This document shows, one piece after another, positions 1-7,317 of a stretch of 64,000 bases of DNA. Position 1 is the stretch's first letter, and each line of letters opens with the position of its first letter. The notes beneath the pieces are model-generated. The model was not told where the DNA came from. It did no database searches and saw only the letters and a program-made list of their open reading frames with translations. The position numbers and the translations under genes are program-made. The stretch comes from CAVSUR01 sp963846005 (GTDB lineage: Bacteria > Actinomycetota > Actinomycetes > Streptosporangiales > Streptosporangiaceae), in assembly GCA_963846005.1 (NCBI GenBank), contig CAWJUH010000003.1:496001-560000 (forward strand), written 5' to 3'.

Positions 1-701
1 CAGCGCCTGCGCGGCCTCGGTGGCGGCGATCGTGGAGCCGCCCACCCCGGTCAGCGCGATCCCGGCCCGGCTGACGGTCTCCCCGGTGGTCTCCAGCGCG
101 ACGGCGACCCCGACGGTGGCGAAGTCGCCGACCCGCCGCTCCAGCTTCAGGTAGCCGCCGGCCGGGTGCCCGCCGCGGCCGGGATCACCGCCTCGACCGC
201 GATCTCGTCGTAGCCCAGCACGTTCTGGAACGGGCCGGTGACGAAGCCGGCCAGCGGAATGGTACGGCGGCCCCCCGGTCCCTGGGCGACGACCGAGCCG
301 CCGAGCGCCAGCACCACCGAGGCCCAGTCGCCCTGCGGGTCGGCGTGGCACAGCGACCCGACCAGGGTGCCGCGGCTGCGCACGATCGGGTCGGCGATCA
401 GCGGCGCGGCCGCGGCCATCGTCGGCTGGCTGGCCGGCAGCAGGTCCGAGCGCTCCAGCATGGCGTGCCGGCACAGCGCGCCGATCCGCAGCGTGCCGTC
501 GGCGTCGGCCCGGTGGTAGTCCAGGCCGGGGACGTTGTTGATGTCGACGACCAGGTCGGGGGCGGCGAAGCGGAGCTTCATCAGCGGCACCAGGCTCTGG
601 CCGCCGGCCAGCACCTTCGCGTCCTCGCCGCCGCCGGCCAGCAGGCCGATGGCCTCCTCCAGCGAGCGGGGCGCCTCGTAGCGGAAGCGGGCCGGGTACA
701 T
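1..701 (-). CDS. coxM: CO dehydrogenase-type FAD subunit (CoxM paralogue), 3' end beyond window, frame-slipped
   Basis: FAD-binding medium subunit of the molybdenum hydroxylase family, which passes electrons from the iron-sulfur subunit to FAD. The N-terminal half shows the family's FAD-binding segment KVLAGGQSLVPLMKLR (about residues 29-44) and the second glycine-rich segment around GTLVGSLCHADPQGD. GGAGG lies about ten bases before the ATG. The frame closes at a TGA near position 147 after 184 residues, but the next frame continues with GGYLKLERRVGDFATVGVA, the normal family sequence, up to the window edge. One G missing from the G run near position 155 explains this. Family length is about 290 residues, so the C-terminus lies to the left. 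It reads in the same direction as the LysR gene and the small ORF before it, and away from the coxMSL operon. Confidence 0.85.
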
Positions 702-750
702 GCGGGCTGCTACCTCCAGGGATCCGGGCGGGAGGGGCGGGCGGACGTGG

Positions 751-1020
751 TCAGGCGGGCTCGCCGCCGGGCCGCGGATCGGCCTCGGGACCGGGCTCGG
801 GGTCGGGGACGGCCACCGGCAGCGAGTCCTCTTCCGGGTCGGGCCGGGGCTGCTGGTGCGGCGGCCAGGGCCCGGCGACCGGCTGGCCGGCGATCTTCAG
901 GTAGTCGGTGAGCTGCGGCCAGGCCCACACCGTGGGGCTCTTGCCGGTCTTGGGGGCGTCCTCGATGAGCTCGTACAGGCGGGGATTGCCCCGGCTGTGC
1001 CCGCTGGACTCCATCCGCAT
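751..1020 (-). CDS. small hypothetical protein between lysR and coxM paralogue
   Basis: An 89-residue ORF lying between the LysR gene (130 bases upstream) and the coxM paralogue (49 bases downstream), all on the same strand. The N-terminal half is ordinary globular-looking sequence (NPRLYELIEDAPKTGKSP, then a Trp-Ala-Trp segment). The last 35 residues are Pro-, Asp- and Glu-rich and probably disordered. I do not recognise a family. The start chosen is the first of two ATGs (1020 or 1014), behind a weak GGGAG. It could also be the remnant of a longer enzyme, because the folded-looking part is short. Confidence 0.45.
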   Translation of the reverse strand: MRMESSGHSRGNPRLYELIEDAPKTGKSPTVWAWPQLTDYLKIAGQPVAGPWPPHQQPRPDPEEDSLPVAVPDPEPGPEADPRPGGEPA

Positions 1021-1150
1021 CGTGCCCGCTCCCGCCTGCCGCTTCCCTGGCCAGCCTGGCTTGCGGCGCCTGCCGTGACGCGCCTGCCATGCTGGCGGCC
1101 GCCCGGCCCGTCCGCAACCGCCGAATAAGGTGTCGCTTAACCGTAGTGGC

Positions 1151-2092
1151 TCAGCTCCATATAGTGACATATACCGGCGGGCGGAATCGAGAGGGCGGGA
1201 CCCCGGCGGACGGCGAGCGCATCAGCTGCATCGCCTCCGGGGTGGACAGGAACCGGCGCAGCGCGCTGGCCGCGGCCCCGCGGTGCTGGCGCGGCAGCGT
1301 CGTGACGTGCCAGCAGCCCTCCGCGGGCAGTCCCGGCAGGTCCACCACGGCCAGCTCGCCGCGGCGCAGCTGCTGGGCCACCAGGTGCTCGACCGCGGGC
1401 GCCACCCCGGCCCCGCCGGCCGCGGCGGCCCAGGCGGCGGTCTGGTTGGGCATGACGCCGATCCGCTCGTCCGGCACGCGCTGCGCGGTCAGCAGCTGGC
1501 CGGTGTCGCTGGCCGGGTCGGTGCCTGAGGCGTCCACCAGCCACCGCCACTGGCCGGGCGCGCCGCGCGGCCGGGCCTGGCCGGACACCGCGACCAGCCG
1601 GTAGCGGAACACCGGTTCGCTGACCAGGTCCAGCGCGGGGTCGCGCACCAGCGGGCCGATGGCCACATCGGCCAGCCGGTTGGCCACCAGCACCCCCAGC
1701 TCGCTGGTCGGCGCCACGCTCGCGGACACCTCGACCGGGCTGGCGAAACGGCGGCTGAACGCCTCCATCAGCGGCCCGGCCACGAACTCGGCGAAGGACG
1801 GCGTGGCCACCACCCGCAGCTGCTCGGGGGCGCCCTGCGCGGCCCGCACCGCCGCGTGCGCCTCGGCGCCGAGCACCACGATCTGCGAGGCGGTGGCCAG
1901 CAGCCGTGACCCGCCCGCGGTCAGCGTCATGCCGTTCGGGCCGCGGCTGATCAGCTGGTCGCCCAGATGCTGGCGCAGCGCGGTCAGCGCCTGCGACACG
2001 GCGGGCTCGCTGACACCGAGCGCGCTCGCCGCGGCGGTCACCGAGCCGAGCCTGGCCACCAGCACGAACGCATTGAGCTGGGTGAGGGTCAT
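1151..2092 (-). CDS. LysR-family transcriptional regulator, divergent from coxMSL
   Basis: A 313-residue LysR-type regulator, the usual length. The N-terminal winged helix-turn-helix (about residues 1-60) carries LNAFVLVARLGSVTAAASAL and SEPAVSQALTALRQHLGDQL, the recognition-helix pattern of this family. The rest is the periplasmic-binding-like effector domain, with VVATPSFAEF near residue 95. It starts 66 bases from coxM and reads the opposite way, the usual arrangement of a LysR protein that controls its neighbour. A CATAAT hexamer about ten bases before the ATG would give a very short leader. The likely role, by position only, is activation of CO oxidation genes. The effector is unknown. 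Confidence 0.88.
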   Translation of the reverse strand: MTLTQLNAFVLVARLGSVTAAASALGVSEPAVSQALTALRQHLGDQLISRGPNGMTLTAGGSRLLATASQIVVLGAEAHAAVRAAQGAPEQLRVVATPSFAEFVAGPLMEAFSRRFASPVEVSASVAPTSELGVLVANRLADVAIGPLVRDPALDLVSEPVFRYRLVAVSGQARPRGAPGQWRWLVDASGTDPASDTGQLLTAQRVPDERIGVMPNQTAAWAAAAGGAGVAPAVEHLVAQQLRRGELAVVDLPGLPAEGCWHVTTLPRQHRGAAASALRRFLSTPEAMQLMRSPSAGVPPSRFRPPVYVTIWS

Positions 2093-2158
2093 GTCGCTGT
2101 CGATTATGCGCCCGTACACTCGATGGCGCGGTGCCCCGGCGCCGCAGGAGGGACGGCC
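2093..2158. promoter_or_regulatory. divergent lysR / coxM promoter region
   Basis: A 66-base spacer between the LysR gene and coxM. On the plus strand TACACT (2115-2120) fits a -10 element, followed by AGGAGGG about seven bases before the coxM ATG. On the minus strand CATAAT (2108-2103) fits a -10 for the regulator. TCGA occurs on both sides of the hexamers, at about 2100 and 2120, and could be part of a LysR-binding site. No strong -35 box is visible. The two start signals nearly overlap, so a protein bound here could affect both genes. Confidence 0.35.
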
Positions 2159-3034
2159 ATGCAGGTTCCGGCGTCCGTCGACTACGAGCGGGCGGCCAGC
2201 GTCGAGCACGCCCTCGCGCTGCTGCAGCGCTACGGGCCGGAGGCGCGCATCCTGGCCGGCGGGCACAGCCTGATCCCGATGATGAAGCTGCGGCTGGTCC
2301 AGCCGGAGACCCTGGTCGACATCAACGGCCTGGCCGAGCTGGCCTTCATCACCGCCGAGCGCGGCACGTTGCGGATCGGCGCGCTGGCCCGGCACGCCCA
2401 GCTGCTGGACTCGCCCGAGGCGGCCCGGCACTTCCCGGTGCTCACCGACGCCGAACGGGTCATTGCCGACCCGGTGGTGCGCAACTGGGGCACGGTCGGC
2501 GGCTCGCTGTGCCAGGCCGACCCGTCCGAGGACTTGTCCGCCGCGTTCGCCGCGCTCCAGGCCGACATGATCATCCGCGGCCCGGGCGGCACCCGGGCCG
2601 TGCCGGCCCGGGCGTTCCACACCGGCCCGTACGAGACGGTGGTCGCGCCCGGCGAGCTGCTGACCGAGATCCGGATCGCGCTGCGGCCCGGCGGCGGCAG
2701 CGCCTACTGCAAGGTCGGCCGCCGGGTCGGCGACTGGCCGGTCGGGGCGGCCGGGGCGGCGCTGTGGCTGGACGGCGGCACGGTCGCCGGCGCCGGGATC
2801 GGGCTGGCCGCCGTCGGCGCCGAGCATTTCGCCGCCGCCGAGGCCGAGGACTTCCTGCGCGGCGGCCCGGCCACCGAGGACCGGTTCGCCCGGGCCGGCC
2901 AGATCGCCGCGGCGCACTGCCGGCCGGTCACCGACCAGCGCGGGCCGGCGGACTACAAGCGGCACCTGGCCGCCGAGCTGACCGTGCGGGCGCTGCGCCG
3001 GGCGCTGGCCCGCGCCCGCGGCCGGGACGCCTGA
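2159..3034 (+). CDS. coxM: aerobic CO dehydrogenase, medium FAD subunit
   Basis: FAD-binding subunit of form I carbon monoxide dehydrogenase, 291 residues, the expected size. It takes electrons from the [2Fe-2S] clusters of CoxS and passes them to quinone. The FAD motifs are present: ARILAGGHSLIPMMKLRL (about residues 31-48) and TVGGSLCQADPSED (about 114-127), with YCKVGRRVGDWPV further on. The ATG is preceded by AGGAGGG. Upstream in-frame codons run through the lysR promoter region and are not needed. It is the first gene of a coxM-coxS-coxL operon, with one base between its stop and the coxS start. MSL is the order known for true CO dehydrogenase operons. Confidence 0.93.
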   Translation: MQVPASVDYERAASVEHALALLQRYGPEARILAGGHSLIPMMKLRLVQPETLVDINGLAELAFITAERGTLRIGALARHAQLLDSPEAARHFPVLTDAERVIADPVVRNWGTVGGSLCQADPSEDLSAAFAALQADMIIRGPGGTRAVPARAFHTGPYETVVAPGELLTEIRIALRPGGGSAYCKVGRRVGDWPVGAAGAALWLDGGTVAGAGIGLAAVGAEHFAAAEAEDFLRGGPATEDRFARAGQIAAAHCRPVTDQRGPADYKRHLAAELTVRALRRALARARGRDA

Positions 3035-3035
3035 G

Positions 3036-3530
3036 GTGCAGGTCACCGTCCGGGTCAACGGCGCCGACTACGCCCGGGACGTCGAGCCGCGGCTGCTGCT
3101 GATCCATTTCCTGCGCGACGAGCTGGGGCTGACCGGCTCGCACTGGGGCTGCGACACCTCCAACTGCGGGGCCTGCGTGGTGTGGCTGGACGAGACCCCG
3201 GTCAAGTCGTGCACGGTGCTGGCCGTGATGGCTGACGGGCACCGGGTCGCGACCGTCGAGGGACTGGCCGACGGCGCCCGGCTGGATCCGGTGCAGCAGG
3301 GCTTCGCGCACTGCCACGGGCTGCAGTGCGGCTTCTGCACGCCGGGGATGATGATGACGGCCCGGTGGCTGCTCGACCACTGCCCGGACCCGGCACCCGA
3401 GCAGATCAGGGCGGCGATCTCCGGGCAGATCTGCCGCTGCACCGGCTACGAGAACATCGTCCGCTCGGTGCGCTGGGCCGCCGAGTCCGAGGCGGCCGCC
3501 CGGGCCGCCGGCGCCGGGACGCCGCCGTGA
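3036..3530 (+). CDS. coxS: aerobic CO dehydrogenase, small [2Fe-2S] subunit
   Basis: A 164-residue iron-sulfur subunit that carries electrons from the MoCu site of CoxL to the FAD of CoxM. Both cluster motifs are complete. The plant-ferredoxin-type cluster uses Cys39, Cys44, Cys47 and Cys59 (GCDTSNCGAC then C). The second cluster uses Cys98, Cys101, Cys133 and Cys135 (CGFC and CRC). The start is a GTG one base after the coxM stop. Its stop overlaps the coxL start by four bases (GTGA), which indicates translational coupling and equal production of the subunits. Confidence 0.95.
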   Translation: MQVTVRVNGADYARDVEPRLLLIHFLRDELGLTGSHWGCDTSNCGACVVWLDETPVKSCTVLAVMADGHRVATVEGLADGARLDPVQQGFAHCHGLQCGFCTPGMMMTARWLLDHCPDPAPEQIRAAISGQICRCTGYENIVRSVRWAAESEAAARAAGAGTPP

Positions 3531-5884
3531 CCGGGAGCGCGTACGGGCCGGTGCCGCGCAAGGAGGACGCCCGGTTCATCCGCGGCAAGGGCACGTTCGT
3601 CGACGACATCACGCTGCCGGGGATGCTGCACGGCGCGGTGCTGCGCAGCCCGCTGGCGCACGCCCGGATCGTGTCCGTCGACACCGCGGCGGCGCTGGCC
3701 CACCCCAGGGTGCGGGCGGTCATCACCGGCGAGATGCTGGCGCAGCGGCGGCTGGCCTGGATGCCGACCCTGTCGCAGGACGTGCAGGCCGTGCTGGCCA
3801 CCGACAAGGTGCGGTTCCAGGGCCAGGAGGTCGCGTTCGTGGTGGCCGAGGACCGGTACGCGGCCCGGGACGCGCTGGAGCTGATCATGGTCGACTACGA
3901 GCCGCTGCCGGTGGTAGCCGACGCCAGGACCGCGCTGGACCCCGGCGCCCCGGTGATCCGCGACGACATCGACGGCCAGGCCGGCAACCACATCTTCGAC
4001 TGGGCGGCCGGCGACCAGGCGGCCACCGACGCCGTGTTCGCCGCCGCCGACGTGGTGGTCAGCCAGGACCTGCTCTACCCGCGGGTGCACCCGGCGCCGC
4101 TGGAGACCTGCGGCGCGGTCGCCGACTTCGACCAGGTCAGCGGCAAGCTGACCGTGTGGTCCACGTCGCAGGCGCCGCACGCGCACCGCACCTTGTACGC
4201 GCTGATGGCCGGGCTACCCGAGCACAAGATCAGGATCATCTCGCCCGACGTCGGCGGCGGGTTCGGCAACAAGGTGCCGCTCTACCCCGGCTACGTCTGC
4301 GCGATCGTCGCCGCGCAGCTGACCGGCAGGCCGGTCAAGTGGATGGAGGACCGGTCGGAGAACCTGATGTCCACCTCGTTCGCCCGCGACTACCACATGC
4401 ACGGCGAGATCGCCGCGACCGCGGACGGCAGGATCCTCGCGCTGCGGGCGAAGGTGCTGGCCGATCACGGCGCGTTCAACGGGGCGGCGCAGCCGACCAA
4501 GTTCCCGGCCGGCTTCTTCCACATCTTCACCGGCTCCTACGACCTGGCCGCCGCGTACTGCGAGGTCACCGGCGTGTACACCAACAAGGCGCCCGGCGGG
4601 GTGGCCTACTCGTGCTCGTTCCGCATCACCGAGGCGGTGTACCTGGTCGAGCGGATGGTCGAGCTGCTGGCCCGCGAGCTCGGCGCCGACCCGGCGCAGC
4701 TGCGGATGCGCAATCTGCTGCGGCCCGAGCAGTTCCCCTACACCGGCCCGACCGGCTGGTGCTACGACTCCGGCGACTACCCGCGGGCGCTACAGGCCGC
4801 GCTGGACCTGGCCGGCTACGACGGGCTGCGCGCCGAGCAGGCGGCCCGCCGCGAGCGCGGCGAGTACATGGGCATCGGGATCAGCTTCTTCACCGAGGGC
4901 GTCGGGGCCGGGCCGCGCGGGCACATGGACCTGCTCGGCCTCGGCATGGCCGACGGCGCCGACCTGCGGGTGCACCCGACCGGCAAGGCCGTGCTGGCGG
5001 TGTCGGTGCAGACCCAGGGGCAGGGGCACGAGACCACGTTCGCGCAGATCGTCGCGGCCGAGCTGGGCCTGGACCCGGCCGACGTGGAGGTCGTGCACGG
5101 TGACACCGACCGGACCCCGTTCGGCCTCGGCACCTACGGGTCGCGGTCCACCCCGGTGTCCGGCGCGGCCGCCGCGGTCGCGGCCCGCAAGGTGCGCGAG
5201 CGGGCCCGGATCGTCGCCGCGGCCATGCTGGAGGTGTCGCCGGGCGACCTGGAGTGGGATTCCGGCCGCTGGCAGGTGCGCGGCGACCCCGCGCACTCGG
5301 CCGGGCTGGCCCAGATTGCGCTGGCCGCGCACTCCGGGCTGGAGCTGCCCGACGGGGTGGAAGGCCACCTGGACGCTTCGACCGTCTACAACCCGCCGAA
5401 CCTGACCTACCCGTTCGGCGCCTACATCTGCGTCACCGACGTCGACCCCGGCACCGGCGAGGTCACCGTCCGCCGGTTCATCGCGGTGGACGACTGCGGC
5501 GTGCGGATCAACCCGATGATCGTGGAGGGGCAGGTGCACGGCGGGCTGGCCGACGGTGTTGGAATGGCCCTTATGCAAGTGCTCGCCTACGACGAGAACG
5601 GCAACTGCCTCGGCGGCTCGTTCATGGACTACCTGCTGCCCACCGCGGTCGAGTGCCCGTCCTGGGAACTGGGCGCCACCGTCACCCCGTCACCGCACCA
5701 CCCGATCGGGGCCAAGGGGGTCGGCGAGTCGGCCACCGTCGGCTCGCCGGCCGCCGTGGTCAACTCGGTGCTGGACGCGCTGGCCCCGTTCGGGGTGCGG
5801 CACGCCGACATGCCGCTCACCCCGGCCAACGTCTGGTCGGCCATCCAGGGCCGGCCGGTCCGGACCGACCTGGTGACCGGTTGA
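3527..5884 (+). CDS. coxL: aerobic CO dehydrogenase, large molybdenum-copper subunit (form I)
   Basis: Catalytic subunit, 785 residues, of the molybdenum hydroxylase that oxidises CO to CO2. The active-site loop reads VAYSCSFR (residues 359-366). The AYxCSFR signature is what separates genuine form I CO dehydrogenase from the form II paralogues with AYRGAGR. Cys363 would hold the copper of the Mo-S-Cu centre. The molybdopterin-cytosine-dinucleotide binding segments are present, for example VGGGFGNK near residue 245 and the C-terminal GAKGVGESATVGSPAAVVN. The GTG start overlaps the coxS stop. This makes CO, possibly at atmospheric concentration, a likely energy source for the host. Substrate affinity cannot be judged from sequence. 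Confidence 0.95.
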   Translation: MTGSAYGPVPRKEDARFIRGKGTFVDDITLPGMLHGAVLRSPLAHARIVSVDTAAALAHPRVRAVITGEMLAQRRLAWMPTLSQDVQAVLATDKVRFQGQEVAFVVAEDRYAARDALELIMVDYEPLPVVADARTALDPGAPVIRDDIDGQAGNHIFDWAAGDQAATDAVFAAADVVVSQDLLYPRVHPAPLETCGAVADFDQVSGKLTVWSTSQAPHAHRTLYALMAGLPEHKIRIISPDVGGGFGNKVPLYPGYVCAIVAAQLTGRPVKWMEDRSENLMSTSFARDYHMHGEIAATADGRILALRAKVLADHGAFNGAAQPTKFPAGFFHIFTGSYDLAAAYCEVTGVYTNKAPGGVAYSCSFRITEAVYLVERMVELLARELGADPAQLRMRNLLRPEQFPYTGPTGWCYDSGDYPRALQAALDLAGYDGLRAEQAARRERGEYMGIGISFFTEGVGAGPRGHMDLLGLGMADGADLRVHPTGKAVLAVSVQTQGQGHETTFAQIVAAELGLDPADVEVVHGDTDRTPFGLGTYGSRSTPVSGAAAAVAARKVRERARIVAAAMLEVSPGDLEWDSGRWQVRGDPAHSAGLAQIALAAHSGLELPDGVEGHLDASTVYNPPNLTYPFGAYICVTDVDPGTGEVTVRRFIAVDDCGVRINPMIVEGQVHGGLADGVGMALMQVLAYDENGNCLGGSFMDYLLPTAVECPSWELGATVTPSPHHPIGAKGVGESATVGSPAAVVNSVLDALAPFGVRHADMPLTPANVWSAIQGRPVRTDLVTG

Positions 5885-5907
5885 CCGGCCCGGAGCAGCC
5901 CGGCGCC

Positions 5908-6021
5908 CCGGCTGACGGCGCAGGCCCGGCTGACGGCGCAGGCCCGGCTGACGGCGCAGGCCCGGCTGACGGCACGGGGCCCGGCTGACGGCACGGGCCC
6001 GGCTGACGGCGCAGGCCCGGC
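5908..6021 (+). repeat. 18-bp tandem repeat between coxL and coxD
   Basis: Six copies of an 18-base unit with core GCTGACGGC at 5911, 5929, 5947, 5965, 5984 and 6002. Five steps are involved: four of exactly 18 bases and one of 19. The extra base lies in a GGGG run at 5976-5979. Without it, a TTG at 5881 overlapping the coxL stop would read straight through six Gly-Pro-Ala-Asp-Gly-Ala/Thr units into CoxD. As given, the repeat frame ends at a TGA at 5986-5988. Confidence 0.85.
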
Positions 6022-6040
6022 AGCCAGCGGCGCGGACCCG

Positions 6041-6922
6041 GTGGCGCAGCGGCTGCCCGATGTGGCCGCCGTGCTGGCCGCGCTGGACCAGGCCGGCTAC
6101 CTGGCCGACGAGGCCCTGGGCACCGCGCTGTTCCTGGCCGCCCGGATGGGCCAGCCGATCCTGCTGGAGGGCGAGCCCGGCGTCGGCAAGACCGAGGCGG
6201 CCAAGGCGCTGGCGGACATCCTGGCCACGCCGCTGATCAGGCTGCAGTGCTACGAGGGCCTGACCTCGGCCGAGGCGCTGTACGAGTGGAACTACCCGCG
6301 CCAGCTGCTGGCGATCCGGCTGGCCGAGGCCCGCGGCGAGACCCCGCGCGAGGCCGACCTGTTCGGCCCGGACTACCTGCTGCAGCGGCCGCTGCTGGCC
6401 GCGCTCAGCCACCCGGGGCCGCGCCCCGCGGTGCTGCTGATCGACGAGGTAGACCGCGGCGACGACGAGTTCGAGGCGTTCTTGTTCGAGCTGCTGGCCG
6501 AGGCGGCGGTCACCATCCCCGAGCTCGGCACCCGGCGGGCGCAGTTCCCGCCGGTGGTGGTGCTCACCTCGAACCGGACCCGGGACCTGCACGACGCGCT
6601 CAAGCGCCGGTGCCTGTACCACTGGATCGACTACCCCGGCCCGGGCCGGGTGGCGGACATCATCCGCCGCCGGGTGCCCGGCGCGGGCGAGCCGCTCGCC
6701 GAGCAGGTGGCCAGGGCCGTGGCCCGGCTGCGCGGCCTGGACCTGGCTAAGCCGCCCGGCGTGGCCGAGGCGATCAGCTGGGCGTCGGCGCTGGCCGTGC
6801 TCGGCGCCGGGAAGCTGGACGCCGCGGCCGCGGAGCGGACCGCCGGGGCCGTGCTCAAGTACGCCGAGGACCTGCGCGCGGTCCGCGAGTCCGGCTTCGC
6901 CGCCCTCGTCAGCGATCCCTGA
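6041..6922 (+). CDS. coxD: MoxR-type AAA+ ATPase, CO dehydrogenase maturation
   Basis: A 293-residue MoxR-family AAA+ ATPase. Walker A is GEPGVGKTE (about residues 47-55), Walker B is AVLLIDEVDRGDDEF (about 129-143), and sensor 1 is VVLTSNRTRDLHD. CoxD is known to work with CoxE in building the MoCu centre of CO dehydrogenase, and the position directly behind coxL supports this role. I give the GTG at 6041, just before the conserved domain. A longer form starting with the TTG at 5881 is plausible if the 19-base repeat step is a one-base sequencing or slippage error. That form would add a flexible Gly-Pro-Ala-Asp leader of about 53 residues and couple translation to coxL. Confidence 0.88.
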   Translation: MAQRLPDVAAVLAALDQAGYLADEALGTALFLAARMGQPILLEGEPGVGKTEAAKALADILATPLIRLQCYEGLTSAEALYEWNYPRQLLAIRLAEARGETPREADLFGPDYLLQRPLLAALSHPGPRPAVLLIDEVDRGDDEFEAFLFELLAEAAVTIPELGTRRAQFPPVVVLTSNRTRDLHDALKRRCLYHWIDYPGPGRVADIIRRRVPGAGEPLAEQVARAVARLRGLDLAKPPGVAEAISWASALAVLGAGKLDAAAAERTAGAVLKYAEDLRAVRESGFAALVSDP

Positions 6923-6947
6923 CGCCATGCCCGCCCGCCCGCGCCCC

Positions 6948-7158
6948 CGTGAGCCCGGTCCGCGTGAGCCCGGCCGGCCCGGTCCGCGTGAGCCCGAGCC
7001 CGGCCGGGTCCGCGTGAGCCCGAGCCCGGCCGCGGTCCGCGTGAGCCCGAGCCCGGCCGGGGCGGTCCGCGTGAGCCCGGCCGGGGCGGTCCGCATGAGC
7101 CCGAGCCCGGCCCGGTCCGCGTGAGCCCGAGCCGGCCGGCGCGGTCCGCGCGAACCCG
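6948..7158 (+). repeat. imperfect 24-30 bp tandem repeat between coxD and coxE
   Basis: Eight copies of a unit built on GTCCGCGTGAGCCC (starts near 6958, 6982, 7008, 7035, 7065, 7089, 7115 and 7144), separated by CGAGCCCGGCCGG-like spacers of varying length. It fills most of the 395-base gap between coxD and coxE. The unit differs from the one before coxD but is similarly GC-rich, and the spacing is not a multiple of three, so a coding role is unlikely. There are no spacers of unique sequence as in a CRISPR array. Confidence 0.75.
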
Positions 7159-7220
7159 CCTGCGCCGAAGCCGCCCGCAGCGCCCCTCCACCCCAGGCCG
7201 GCATCATCGTGTTGATTTCT

Positions 7221-7254
7221 CAGTTCCTGGAACTGAAAATCCCACACGATCGTG
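7221..7254. promoter_or_regulatory. two dyads upstream of coxE
   Basis: In the only AT-richer stretch of the coxD-coxE gap there are two inverted repeats. CAGTTCCTGGAACTG (7221-7235) has seven-base arms around one base. CACGATCGTG (7245-7254) is a perfect ten-base palindrome. They lie 64-97 bases before the coxE GTG. They have the size of operator sites, so coxE may have its own regulated promoter. No run of T follows, so a terminator is less likely. The binding protein is unknown. Confidence 0.4.
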
Positions 7255-7317
7255 GAGTTCGGGCGGTCAGCCGGCCCGAGCGGGGGCTGGTGTGACGGGT
7301 GAGACTGGTGTGCAGCG

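Noticed and set aside
2093..3058. A long minus-strand reading frame that would extend the LysR protein by over 300 residues
   Set aside because: It is antisense to coxM, Pro/Arg/Gly-biased and without family likeness. The LysR fold starts exactly at the ATG at 2092.
6948..7158. CRISPR array between coxD and coxE
   Set aside because: Units are 24-30 bases with variable similar spacers of the same composition, no unique spacers, and no cas genes in the window.
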